Source: JAXMBX01 sp046349635 (GTDB taxonomy: Bacteria; Planctomycetota; Planctomycetia; Planctomycetales; Planctomycetaceae). Taken from it: DNA of 43,578 nt. Where the stretch lies: assembly GCA_046349635.1 (NCBI GenBank), contig JAXMBX010000043.1, forward strand, positions 1-43,578, written 5' to 3'. The notes under the pieces were generated by a model, which made no database searches, was not told the DNA's origin, and saw only the letters and a program-made list of their open reading frames with translations. Position numbers and translations under genes: made by a program. This document shows, one piece after another, positions 1 to 7,171 of this stretch (positions within the stretch are counted from its first letter, which is position 1; every line of letters begins with the position of its first letter).

Positions 1-204
1 CATCGCCAGGAAGCTCTCAAGCATGCCCTCCAGTACGGGCGTGACCTCGATACGCAACAGGCGGACAAATTCGTGGGCATGTACGTCAACGACTGGACGC
101 TCGATTTCGGCCCGCGCGGCCGGGACGCGGTCAAAACTCTCCTCGACCGTGCCTGGCAGGCCCGCATCATTCCCCAGCCCGTGACTCTCGAATTCATTGA
201 CTGA
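1..204 (+). CDS. mqnD: MqnA/MqnD-family menaquinone biosynthesis protein, C-terminal fragment
   Basis: Open from the first base in frame 1 to TGA at 202-204, giving the last 67 residues of a protein whose start lies upstream of the window. The fragment has the C-terminal helical pattern of the MqnD (1,4-dihydroxy-6-naphthoate synthase) family: an EAL-x-YAL type helix, then FVGMYVNDWTLDFG, then a helix containing the R-G-R-DAV segment. From memory this resembles Thermus MqnD, which has the equivalent tyrosine-valine-asparagine segment. The family acts in the futalosine route to menaquinone in the cytoplasm, a route used by planctomycetes. MqnA and MqnD share a fold, so the exact paralogue cannot be settled from the tail. 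The next gene starts 49 bases on, so co-transcription is possible. Confidence 0.7.
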   Translation, partial: HRQEALKHALQYGRDLDTQQADKFVGMYVNDWTLDFGPRGRDAVKTLLDRAWQARIIPQPVTLEFID

Positions 205-253
205 TTAATTTCCTTCCCGCCGGATCTCAACCGGCCTCGATTTGAGATTTCCG

Positions 254-1063
254 ATGCCGGATCAGGATAAACCCTCCCTCGCTGCTCAATACCTGCAGCA
301 ACTGTTCGGACTGCAGGGGCAGACGGCTGTCGTCATTGGCGGGACGGGCGTTCTGGGAGGCGCGATTGCGGAGGCACTGTGCTTTGCCGGTGCGGAGACG
401 ATCATCGTGGGCCGCAATGCGGAACAGGGGCGGGACAAGGCCGCTCAATTAACCTCGCTGGGGGGCAAAGCCTGCTTCTTCGGTGCGGACAGCACGGATC
501 GGGCGGACCTCGAAGCGCTGGTGGCCGATCTCCGTGGCAAAAACAAATCGCTGCAGATCCTCGTCAATGGAGCCGGGGTGAACTCCCCCACCCCGTTCCT
601 GGAGATTACCGATGAGGAATGGGATCGGATCTTCAATGTGAATCTGCGTGGCGTCCGCCTGGCTTGTCAGGTCTGCGGTGCTTATATGCTGGAGCGCAAG
701 AATCCCGGCTCGATCATCAACATTGCCTCGCTCAGTGCGATGACTCCCCTGTCGCGCGTCTTCACCTATTCCGCGTCGAAGGCTGCCGTGTTGAATCTGA
801 CGCAGAACCTGGCTCGCGAATGGGCGCCGCACGGAATCCGGGTGAATGCCCTGTCCCCCGGCTTTTTTCCCGCGGAACAAAACCGCAAGGTTCTGACCCC
901 CGATCGCGTGGAAAGTGTGATGCGGCACACGCCGATGAAGCGTTTCGGCGAATCGAGCGAACTCGCCGGGGCTGCCCTGCTCCTCGCCAGCCCCAAGGCC
1001 GGAAGCTTCCTGACCGGTGCCAACCTGGTCGTGGACGGCGGCTTTTCCGCAATGACGATCTGA
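254..1063 (+). CDS. SDR-family NAD(P)-dependent oxidoreductase
   Basis: Classical short-chain dehydrogenase of 269 residues, the usual length. The N-terminal Rossmann motif is GGTGVLGG, a variant of TGxxxGIG, at about residues 28-35. An NGAG motif follows near the middle. The catalytic set is visible as Ser159, Tyr172 and Lys176 in YSASK, and the C-terminal half has the usual substrate-loop PG and final VVDGG block. Overall it resembles the gluconate 5-dehydrogenase/mannonate oxidoreductase branch of the family, but the substrate is not readable from sequence. I start at ATG 254; an in-frame TTG at 242 would add four residues and neither has a convincing ribosome site. It follows the MqnD-like gene on the same strand and is followed by 347 non-coding bases. 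Confidence 0.85.
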   Translation: MPDQDKPSLAAQYLQQLFGLQGQTAVVIGGTGVLGGAIAEALCFAGAETIIVGRNAEQGRDKAAQLTSLGGKACFFGADSTDRADLEALVADLRGKNKSLQILVNGAGVNSPTPFLEITDEEWDRIFNVNLRGVRLACQVCGAYMLERKNPGSIINIASLSAMTPLSRVFTYSASKAAVLNLTQNLAREWAPHGIRVNALSPGFFPAEQNRKVLTPDRVESVMRHTPMKRFGESSELAGAALLLASPKAGSFLTGANLVVDGGFSAMTI

Positions 1064-1410
1064 GCTCCCGGATCGACCTCGCGACACACAGCTCCTCAGA
1101 CGCGAGACACCCCCTCTCATAAAAGACACACGGCCTCCGTATCATTCTTGCTAGGGACATAGTACCCGGCGGTGTTTTCGAATCGTCTGTATTTTTCCCT
1201 CAAAGAATTGAGATTTGGCAGGATCCGACTCCCAGGACAAGGCTTCTGCAAAAAACCGCGCAGTCTCTTGCAGTCCATCTTGCAATTCACCTCTTACGAG
1301 ACTATGTATAAAATAGATGTAGCTCATTTTTTCGCCCCGCCGGTCATTTTTTGTCCTGCTCCCGGTGAGGTGATCATTCCGTAGTTGCAGGGACAGCGGA
1401 GAGATCAAAC
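1064..1410. other. Intergenic region upstream of small helical-protein gene
   Basis: No coding potential that looks real on either strand; the short open frames here are composition artefacts. The right half is noticeably AT-richer than its surroundings and holds the promoter-like sequence listed separately at 1280-1308. I see no tRNA, no repeat, and no riboswitch that I recognise. Confidence 0.5.
1280..1308 (+). promoter_or_regulatory. Putative sigma70-type promoter
   Basis: TTGCAA at 1280-1285 and TATGTA at 1303-1308 are separated by 17 bases, in the AT-richest part of the intergenic region. An overlapping TATAAA begins at 1307. It would drive the small gene at 1411 with a leader of about 95 bases. 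The hexamers are only partial matches to consensus. Confidence 0.4.
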
Positions 1411-1725
1411 ATGGCAAAAGGCCCTCAGTTGGAGCGCGGGATGCGCACCGCGGCGGTCAAGGAGTATCTGACGGAACACCCCAGCGCCTCCCCCAAGACG
1501 GTCGTCGCGGCCCTCAAGGCGGAAAAGGGGATCGTCGTTTCCGAAGGACTAGTCAGCGTCATTAAGTATCGCAAACCCAATATTTTCTCCTGGGGGCGTC
1601 GTCGGGGAGACGCGGGGGCCCAGTTGAGCGCCAGCGATCTGATTGAAGCCAAGCGCCTGGTGGATGCGCTCGGAGGGATTGAGAAAGCCCGCGAAGCCCT
1701 GATCACTCTGGAGCAACTCAAGTAG
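1411..1725 (+). CDS. Small basic helical protein, possible winged-helix/HTH-like
   Basis: A 104-residue protein I cannot assign to a named family. The first 50 residues read like a short winged-helix or HTH-like fold: a helix with AVKEYL, a second helix TVVAALKAEKG, then VSEGLVSVIKYRK, which would suit a recognition helix plus basic wing. A linker rich in glycine and arginine (WGRRRGDAG) follows, then a C-terminal helical hairpin with IEAKRLVDALGG and KAREALITL. No signal peptide, cysteines or membrane segment. A nucleic-acid-binding role is an inference from this layout and the basic charge only. It stands alone between two intergenic regions, with a large stem-loop 27 bases past its stop. 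Confidence 0.7.
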   Translation: MAKGPQLERGMRTAAVKEYLTEHPSASPKTVVAALKAEKGIVVSEGLVSVIKYRKPNIFSWGRRRGDAGAQLSASDLIEAKRLVDALGGIEKAREALITLEQLK

Positions 1726-1752
1726 ACCGTACGCCACTGAACAATGAATTGA

Positions 1753-1822
1753 CCGCAGAAAGACGTTTGTCACAGATCGTTCACAAGCCGGCTTGTCATT
1801 TCGGTGAACGTTCTTTCTGCGG
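1753..1822 (+). terminator. Large 3' stem-loop (probable terminator or RNA structure)
   Basis: Outer arms 1753-1763 (CCGCAGAAAGA) and 1812-1822 (TCTTTCTGCGG) are perfect 11-base complements. Inside, CGTTCAC at 1778-1784 pairs with GTGAACG at 1804-1810, and the centre holds the palindrome CAAGCCGGCTTG. The element starts 27 bases past the stop of the small gene. It is followed by TTCGTTTA rather than a clean T tract, so simple Rho-independent termination is not certain. Confidence 0.5.
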
Positions 1823-1989
1823 TTCGTTTATTGGCGGAGATCCCGCCCCGCACTCCCAGCCCCAGCTACTCGCCTGCCCCCGCCAACGCCGCAGACTCTG
1901 GCAGATCTCTCCTCTTCCCCCTATGATTCACGCATCAGGCCACGGAGGATAAGCCTGGCGAATTTCTGGGTAGAATCCCGGGGGCATCA

Positions 1990-4026
1990 ATGAATCAACG
2001 AAAGACAATGACGATGCGCAACATGGAGGCTGGAGGGCCGGTTCGGACGTGGGGGATGTTTCTGCTCCTGGTAACGGTATCGTTCGCGCCCTGGGCCTCC
2101 AGCGAGGAAGCCTCGACCGCGGTTGAAACCCGTCTGCGGAATGACGTCCGTTATCTCGCCTCCGATGAATTGGAAGGGCGCGGAGTAGGCTCGAAGGGAC
2201 TCGATCTGGCTGCGGAATATATCCGCAGTGAGTTTCAAAAGGCCGGGCTGCGACTCGATCTGGTGAACGGGGGACCGTATCAGACGTTTGAGATGAAAAC
2301 CTCCGCCGAAATCGGTGCCCCCAATGAACTGGTCTTCACGGATAAAGATGGGACCGTCCTGCGATGTGAACTGAATAAGGATTTCACCCCCGTCTCCTTC
2401 AGCGGTAACGGGGAGTTGCAGGGAGAACTGGTTTTCTGCGGCTATGGAATCGACGCCGCCGACAAGAAATACCAGGATTTCGAGGGGATCGACCTCAAGG
2501 GGAAAACGGCGGTCATCATGCGGCGGAACCCCACCCAGGGGAACCCGCACGGCGCGTTTCAAGGCTCGTTCGGGCAGATCTCCCGACATGCCGAATTGAA
2601 CTCCAAGCTCCGTGAGGCGGTCAACCGGGGAGCCAAGGCGGTCATTATCGTCGACGACCCTTACACCGCCCGCGAAGCCCTCAAGAATGCTCGCAAAAGT
2701 GTCCAGACCGCCTCCAAGTCTGTCGTGGAAGCGGCGACGGAACTCGTGGCGATCGCAGATAAGGACAACGAGAAGTTGCTGGTCGCGAAGAAAAAACTGA
2801 CCGAAACGGTCGAGAAACTGAAGCGGCAGGAAAAAGTGGTCGAAGCGGGAGAAACCGATGCGCTGATGGACTTCGGCTACGGCGGCCAGGACGCCCGCTC
2901 GATCCCCATCCTGCATGTCACCCGTCGCGTGATCGACCAGCTCCTTAAGAAATCGCTGAAGACAGACCTCAGCAGTATCGAACAGAAAATCGACGAAACC
3001 CTCAAGCCGCAAAGTGCCCCCCTGACGGGCTGGACGCTCAAGGGGGTGATCACGATCAAGCATGTGAAGAACGAAGTCAAAAACATCATCGCGTCTCTGG
3101 ATGGAACCAGCGATGAGACCGTCGTGATCGGCGCACACTACGACCACGTGGGACGCGGAGGCCAGAACTCCCTTGCCCCCGGCTCGAAAGAAATCCACAA
3201 CGGGGCGGATGACAACGCCTCCGGCTCAGCGGGCCTGCTGGAACTGGCCCGCGAACTCGGCGCCCACAAGGGGAAACTCAAACGCCGCATTCTGTTCATC
3301 GCCTTCACGGCGGAAGAAAACGGTCTGATCGGGTCCGCGCACTATGTGGCGCACCCGGTCATCCCGCTGGACAAAACCGTGGCCATGCTCAACCTCGACA
3401 TGGTGGGCCGGATGACCGACAACAAGCTCTCCGTCTTCGGGACGAAGACCTCCCCCATCTGGGAGCCGGCCCTTACGAAGCTGTGTACCAAGTACGACTT
3501 CAAGCTGAATTCGATCCCAGCCGGGACTGGCCCCAGCGACCAGACCTCCTTCTACCTGAAGAAGATCCCCGTCCTGCATTTCTTCACGGGAACCCATTCT
3601 GACTATCACCGCCCCAGTGATGACTGGGAGAAGATCAACGTTCCCGCCATGCGACGGGTGGTGTCGATGATCGCGGAAATTGCGGTCGATGTCGCCAACG
3701 CCGACAAGCCCCCGGAATTCACCCAGGTCGCCGCCCCGGTCGCCAAGGCCAAGGAAGGGAGCCGCCCCTATTTCGGCAGCATCCCCGACTTTTCCTCCGA
3801 TCAGCCGGGCTATTCGATTGGCGGAGCCGCTCCGGGCAGCCCTGCCGAAAAGGGAGGCCTGAAAGCCGGCGACCGGATCATCAAGCTGGGGGATAACAAA
3901 ATCGAAAACCTTGAGGATTTTGACGTTGCGCTCCGCAAATTTAAGCCGGGAGAGACGATCAATGTCACCGTCAAACGCAAGGATGACGAAGTTCTGCTCA
4001 AGGTGACGGTCGAAGCCCCGCGCTAA
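1990..4026 (+). CDS. Secreted M28-family zinc metallopeptidase with PA and PDZ domains
   Basis: A 678-residue protein with an N-terminal signal peptide (hydrophobic run at about residues 22-36), a protease-associated (PA)-like region up to about residue 330, an M28 peptidase core, and a C-terminal PDZ domain (about 600-676). The metal site is visible: His383 and Asp385 in AHYDHVG, Asp408 in GADDNASG, Glu442/Glu443 in TAEEN, Asp470 in LNLDMVG and a His in HSDYH (536-540). The family removes N-terminal amino acids or cuts peptides with two zinc ions; this one should act outside the cytoplasmic membrane. Oddly, the PA region contains a charged, lysine/glutamate-rich coiled-coil insert at about residues 238-295. 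Several in-frame ATGs follow the chosen start, so the exact N-terminus is uncertain. Confidence 0.92.
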   Translation: MNQRKTMTMRNMEAGGPVRTWGMFLLLVTVSFAPWASSEEASTAVETRLRNDVRYLASDELEGRGVGSKGLDLAAEYIRSEFQKAGLRLDLVNGGPYQTFEMKTSAEIGAPNELVFTDKDGTVLRCELNKDFTPVSFSGNGELQGELVFCGYGIDAADKKYQDFEGIDLKGKTAVIMRRNPTQGNPHGAFQGSFGQISRHAELNSKLREAVNRGAKAVIIVDDPYTAREALKNARKSVQTASKSVVEAATELVAIADKDNEKLLVAKKKLTETVEKLKRQEKVVEAGETDALMDFGYGGQDARSIPILHVTRRVIDQLLKKSLKTDLSSIEQKIDETLKPQSAPLTGWTLKGVITIKHVKNEVKNIIASLDGTSDETVVIGAHYDHVGRGGQNSLAPGSKEIHNGADDNASGSAGLLELARELGAHKGKLKRRILFIAFTAEENGLIGSAHYVAHPVIPLDKTVAMLNLDMVGRMTDNKLSVFGTKTSPIWEPALTKLCTKYDFKLNSIPAGTGPSDQTSFYLKKIPVLHFFTGTHSDYHRPSDDWEKINVPAMRRVVSMIAEIAVDVANADKPPEFTQVAAPVAKAKEGSRPYFGSIPDFSSDQPGYSIGGAAPGSPAEKGGLKAGDRIIKLGDNKIENLEDFDVALRKFKPGETINVTVKRKDDEVLLKVTVEAPR

Positions 4027-4083
4027 AGTTTGAATGCGGAAGTCTCAATTCTGAGAGAACTGCGGGAAGCCCCCGAACACCGG

Positions 4084-4112
4084 TTGGCGTCCCTGTGAAT
4101 CAACTCTATAAT
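4084..4112 (+). promoter_or_regulatory. Strong sigma70-type promoter for ferredoxin gene
   Basis: TTGGCG at 4084-4089, a 17-base spacer, and a perfect TATAAT at 4107-4112. Transcription would begin near 4119, leaving a leader of about 113 bases before the ferredoxin ATG at 4232. This is the best promoter match in the window. Confidence 0.65.
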
Positions 4113-4231
4113 TCATAGTGGCTTATGAACTTTTGGGCTGGCTTTGTCACGGACTGAACTGCCGGCGGGTAGCGGGTCGACGCCTCTGACCCCTGCCAAA
4201 TCCTTGATAAATAACCATTTGGAGACTGACG

Positions 4232-4627
4232 ATGGCCAAGGCGGGATCCCGCAAGAAGCTTCCCAAGGAAGTCGCTGTCATCAATGCGGATAATTGCACC
4301 GGCTGCGAATCCTGTCTGGAAGTCTGCCCCGTGGACTGCATTTCCAAGGTTCCCGGGGAGGACATCTCCGTTCTGCAGTCCTGGTGTGAGATCGACGTCG
4401 AACGCTGCGTCGGCTGCGAAGTCTGCGTCGCCATCCCGACCAAGAAGTCCGACCCCTACCGCCTGACCGTCTGCCCGTGGGACGCGATCGAGATGGTGCC
4501 CGTGATCAAGGTGGCGGAACAGGTGGCAAACAAGGGTGGCCCCCCCGACTACATGCTCAAGCATTGGGATCGCCTGGTGGTTCCCGCTCAACGCATGGTC
4601 GAACTGGCCGCCGAAAGCGCCAGTTAA
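4232..4627 (+). CDS. 2x[4Fe-4S] ferredoxin with insertion in second cluster
   Basis: A 131-residue cytoplasmic ferredoxin. The first cluster motif is standard: Cys22, Cys25, Cys28 and Cys32-Pro. The second has Cys59, Cys62 and Cys65, but the fourth cysteine, again followed by proline, is Cys81, so 15 residues separate the third and fourth ligands instead of the usual three. Cys36 and Cys52 are additional. A C-terminal helical tail of about 45 residues follows, longer than in minimal bacterial ferredoxins. It should carry electrons between unidentified partners. A clear promoter lies upstream, and the dehydrogenase at 4691 follows after 63 bases. The start ATG is preceded by GGAGACTGACG, a good ribosome site. 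Confidence 0.9.
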   Translation: MAKAGSRKKLPKEVAVINADNCTGCESCLEVCPVDCISKVPGEDISVLQSWCEIDVERCVGCEVCVAIPTKKSDPYRLTVCPWDAIEMVPVIKVAEQVANKGGPPDYMLKHWDRLVVPAQRMVELAAESAS

Positions 4628-4657
4628 TAACAGATAGGCTCCGTGGGCAGAGCGCTT

Positions 4658-4690
4658 GCAGGACTTTGAAAGTCCAGAGGAGGCTCCTGC
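4658..4690 (+). promoter_or_regulatory. Leader with competing hairpins around a ribosome-binding site
   Basis: The ribosome site AGAGGAGG (4676-4683) lies seven bases before ATG 4691. GCAGGA (4658-4663) can pair with TCCTGC (4685-4690), enclosing the ribosome site. Alternatively GGACTTT (4661-4667) can pair with AAAGTCC (4669-4675), which frees it. The two pairings share GGA and exclude each other. The pairing is seen in the sequence; regulation is only an inference. Confidence 0.3.
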
Positions 4691-5659
4691 ATGTCAGCCT
4701 CAATTCGTGTCCTGTTGACCGACCGTGCCTGGCCGGATGATCGCCTCGAACGGGACATTCTCGAACAGGCCGGTTTTGAAGTCGTCAGTGCCGACGATCA
4801 TTCCGAAGCAGCACTCATCGAACTGGCCCGCGACGTCCACGCCATCGGCGTGAACTGGGCCCCGGTCACCACCGCCGTCATCGCGGCTGCCCCTCAGTGC
4901 CGCGTCATCACCCGCTTTGGCATCGGCCTCGACAACATCGACGTCGCCGAGGCCACCCGCCGTAAGATTCCGGTGACGAACGTCCCCGATTATTGCGTCT
5001 CGGAAGTCTCCGACCATACGCTGGCCCTCATCCTGGCGGCCGTTCGAAATGTCGGCTTCTTCCACACCCGGACGAAGCAAGGGGTCTATAACCTCGCCGA
5101 AGGCCCGCCGATGCGCCGCCTCTCGGAATTGACTTTGGGGATCGTCGGCTGCGGCAAGATCGGCAAGGAAGTCGCCCGCAAGGCGAGTGCGTTCGGTTTC
5201 CGCGTGCAGGCCTGCAGCCGGTCCGGAAAAATTTCAGACGCGGGAATCGCCGCCGTGGATCTGGAGACCCTGCTCCAGACCTCGGACGTGATCACCCTGC
5301 ATCTGCCGCTGACGAGCGACACTAAGCACATGATCAACCGCGAGACCCTCGCCCGGATGAAACCGGGAGCAATTCTGGTTAACACCTCGCGTGGCGGGTT
5401 GATCGATCACGAGGCTCTGGCAGAAACGCTGGCTGCCAATCGCCTGGGAGGCGTCACTCTCGATGTCTTCGAGCCGGAGCCTCCCCACCTGGATTCTCCC
5501 CTCTTCGAGCATCCCCGCGTCATCCTGACGCCGCATGCAGCCTTCGTCTCACACGAATCGCTCCAAGAACTGCGGACGCGGGCCGCACGGCAGATTGTCA
5601 CCGCGCTGCAGGGGGGGCGCCCGGAAAACATCGTGAACCCGGAAGTCTTGACGCCATGA
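4691..5659 (+). CDS. D-isomer-specific 2-hydroxyacid dehydrogenase (CtBP/phosphoglycerate dehydrogenase-like)
   Basis: A 322-residue cytoplasmic NAD-dependent dehydrogenase with the two-domain D-2-hydroxyacid dehydrogenase fold. The nucleotide-binding GCGKIG lies at 153-158. The catalytic arginine is Arg234 in NTSRGG, the glutamate is in DVFEPEP (258-264), and the acid/base histidine is His282 in TPHAAF. GIGLDNID and a YCVSEVSDH block near residue 100 place it in the C-terminal-binding-protein/phosphoglycerate dehydrogenase-like subgroup, which oxidises or reduces 2-hydroxy/2-keto acids. It lacks the C-terminal ACT/ASB regulatory domains of long SerA proteins, so the substrate may not be 3-phosphoglycerate. 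Start at ATG 4691 is fixed by an excellent ribosome site. It follows the ferredoxin gene by 63 bases. Confidence 0.88.
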   Translation: MSASIRVLLTDRAWPDDRLERDILEQAGFEVVSADDHSEAALIELARDVHAIGVNWAPVTTAVIAAAPQCRVITRFGIGLDNIDVAEATRRKIPVTNVPDYCVSEVSDHTLALILAAVRNVGFFHTRTKQGVYNLAEGPPMRRLSELTLGIVGCGKIGKEVARKASAFGFRVQACSRSGKISDAGIAAVDLETLLQTSDVITLHLPLTSDTKHMINRETLARMKPGAILVNTSRGGLIDHEALAETLAANRLGGVTLDVFEPEPPHLDSPLFEHPRVILTPHAAFVSHESLQELRTRAARQIVTALQGGRPENIVNPEVLTP

Positions 5660-5684
5660 AATCGGTATGAACAGGAGAAATCAC

Positions 5685-6167
5685 ATGCTGCTCTGGATTG
5701 TCCGTCATGCCGTCGCGGTGGGCGTGAAGACTGGGACAGGCCGGATGACGAGCGGCCTTTGACCCCCAAAGGAGAACGGCGGTTTCTCGAACTGGTCGAA
5801 ACCCTCTCCCCCAAGCTGGACATTCCCGACAAGCTGATTCACAGCCCCTTGAAGCGGGCCGTCAGACGGCGGAACTCCTGCGGCAGAAGTTAAAGCTCCC
5901 CGTGAGTGCTGGTGCCCGAACCCAAAGCCGGGCCGGGGTGAATGCGAACTGGATGGCGGAAACGCGAAAAGCCCACACCGAGGATTGCGTCGCATTTGTC
6001 GGGCACGAGCGGACCTGAGCCGCTGCCTCTCCGCTTTGATCGGCGGGAGGAGATCGAAGTCGCGAAGGGAACGTCGCCTTACGTGGAAATTCCCCGAGCG
6101 GGTTACATCGGCGCCCGGTGTCCTGCAGTGGCTCATCCACCCGAAATTGCTCGGGCGAAAAGATTGA
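5685..6167 (+). pseudogene. sixA: SixA-type phosphohistidine phosphatase, multiply frameshifted
   Basis: Pieces of one histidine phosphatase can be read in order across all three frames. The start is MLLWIVRHAVAVG with the catalytic RHA. Next come WDRPDDERPLTPKGERRF, then SPLKRA, then QTAELLRQKLKLP. The later pieces are CVAFVGHE, LSRCLSALIGG, VEIP and VLQWLIHPKLLG, ending at TGA 6165-6167. Total length (about 160 codons) matches intact SixA, which removes phosphate from histidine phosphotransfer domains. About seven frame changes are needed, so as written no full protein can be made. Because the codons between shifts are well preserved and few bases are missing, sequence error is a serious alternative to decay. 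A good start follows AGGAGAAATCAC, 25 bases after the dehydrogenase. Confidence 0.75.
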
Positions 6168-6186
6168 CCACAGTCCCGCTACAGGA

Positions 6187-7113
6187 CTACTGCACCAGGC
6201 CCTTGGTCAGTTCCATGAACGCCGTTTCGAGGTTCAGTTCCTCTTCACGGAACAGCGTCAGCTTGAACCCGTCCGCGATCAGGTCGCTCGGAATGTCGCT
6301 GTAATCCAGCGTCTCCGGTTTCAGGGTCACCACCAACGTCCCCTTCTCATCCTCGACGGTGTCCACCAGCGGGTGTTTCTCCAGCAGCTTCGCCGCCTTG
6401 TCCTGGTTTTCCTTCACCTTCAGGTTCAGGATGATCGCCTTACGGACCTGCTGCATCACTTCGGAGACCTTCCCGTTGACGAACAGGATCCCCTTTTCAA
6501 TCATCCCCACCTTGTTGCAGACGTCCGCCAGTTCGGGGAGGATGTGGCTGGAGACCACGACCGTCTTGTTCAGTTCGCCCAGCCGCTTGAGCAGGTTCCG
6601 GATTTCAATCCGCACGCGGGGGTCGAGACCGCTCGCCGGTTCGTCCAGCAGCAGGACTTGGGGTTCGTGCAGCATCACGCGGGCCAGGCCGATGCGCTGC
6701 GTCTGTCCGCGCGACAGCTCGTTGACCATCGCATCCCGCTTGTAGGTCATATCCACCAGTTCCAGCTTTTCCTCGCACACCTTGCGGCGGTTCGGGCCGT
6801 TGATGCGATACGCCGCGGCGAAGAACTCCAGGTACTCGATGACCTTCATGTCGTCGTACACGCCGAAGAAGTCCGGCATGTAACCGACCAGCCGGCGGAT
6901 CTCCTGCGGGTGGGTGTAGATCGACTTCCCGCAGACGTAGGCTTCCCCGTAATCCGGGTTGAGCAGCGTCGCCAGCATCCGCATGGTCGTGGTCTTCCCC
7001 GAGCCGTTCGGACCGATAAAGCCGAACACGTCCCCCTGGTTCAGTTGCAGGTCCAGGTTGTTCACGGCAATCAGGTCGCCGTAGCGCTTGGTGAGTTGTC
7101 GGGTTTCAATCAC
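6187..7113 (-). CDS. ABC transporter ATP-binding protein
   Basis: A 308-residue ATPase subunit. Walker A is GPNGSGKTTT at 34-43 with Lys40, the signature is LSRGQTQR in place of the commoner LSGGQ, Walker B is LLLDEPASGLD with Asp157/Glu158, and the switch histidine is in SSHILPEL. A C-terminal extension of about 80 residues follows. This is the type that pairs with ABC-2 permeases exporting lipids, polysaccharides or drugs. I start at GTG 7113, which opens directly on the conserved IETRQLTKRYG and has TAGGA upstream; the long frame extends much further upstream but without homology. It lies 58 bases behind the 7172-9544 membrane gene on the same strand, so both are probably one operon. No permease lies inside the window. 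Confidence 0.9.
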   Translation of the reverse strand: MIETRQLTKRYGDLIAVNNLDLQLNQGDVFGFIGPNGSGKTTTMRMLATLLNPDYGEAYVCGKSIYTHPQEIRRLVGYMPDFFGVYDDMKVIEYLEFFAAAYRINGPNRRKVCEEKLELVDMTYKRDAMVNELSRGQTQRIGLARVMLHEPQVLLLDEPASGLDPRVRIEIRNLLKRLGELNKTVVVSSHILPELADVCNKVGMIEKGILFVNGKVSEVMQQVRKAIILNLKVKENQDKAAKLLEKHPLVDTVEDEKGTLVVTLKPETLDYSDIPSDLIADGFKLTLFREEELNLETAFMELTKGLVQ

Positions 7114-7171
7114 GGGAAAGTTCCTAAGTTCGTAAGGCACGCGGGAGAGCGGGAAAAGAATCGGAAGCAGG

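Noticed and set aside
1987..3198. 403-codon minus-strand frame opposite the M28 peptidase
   Set aside because: Peptidase, PA and PDZ features are all on the plus strand.
4637..4690. tRNA-like stretch before the hydroxyacid dehydrogenase
   Set aside because: One anticodon-stem-like hairpin is present but no acceptor stem, T arm or CCA-end pairing can be built.
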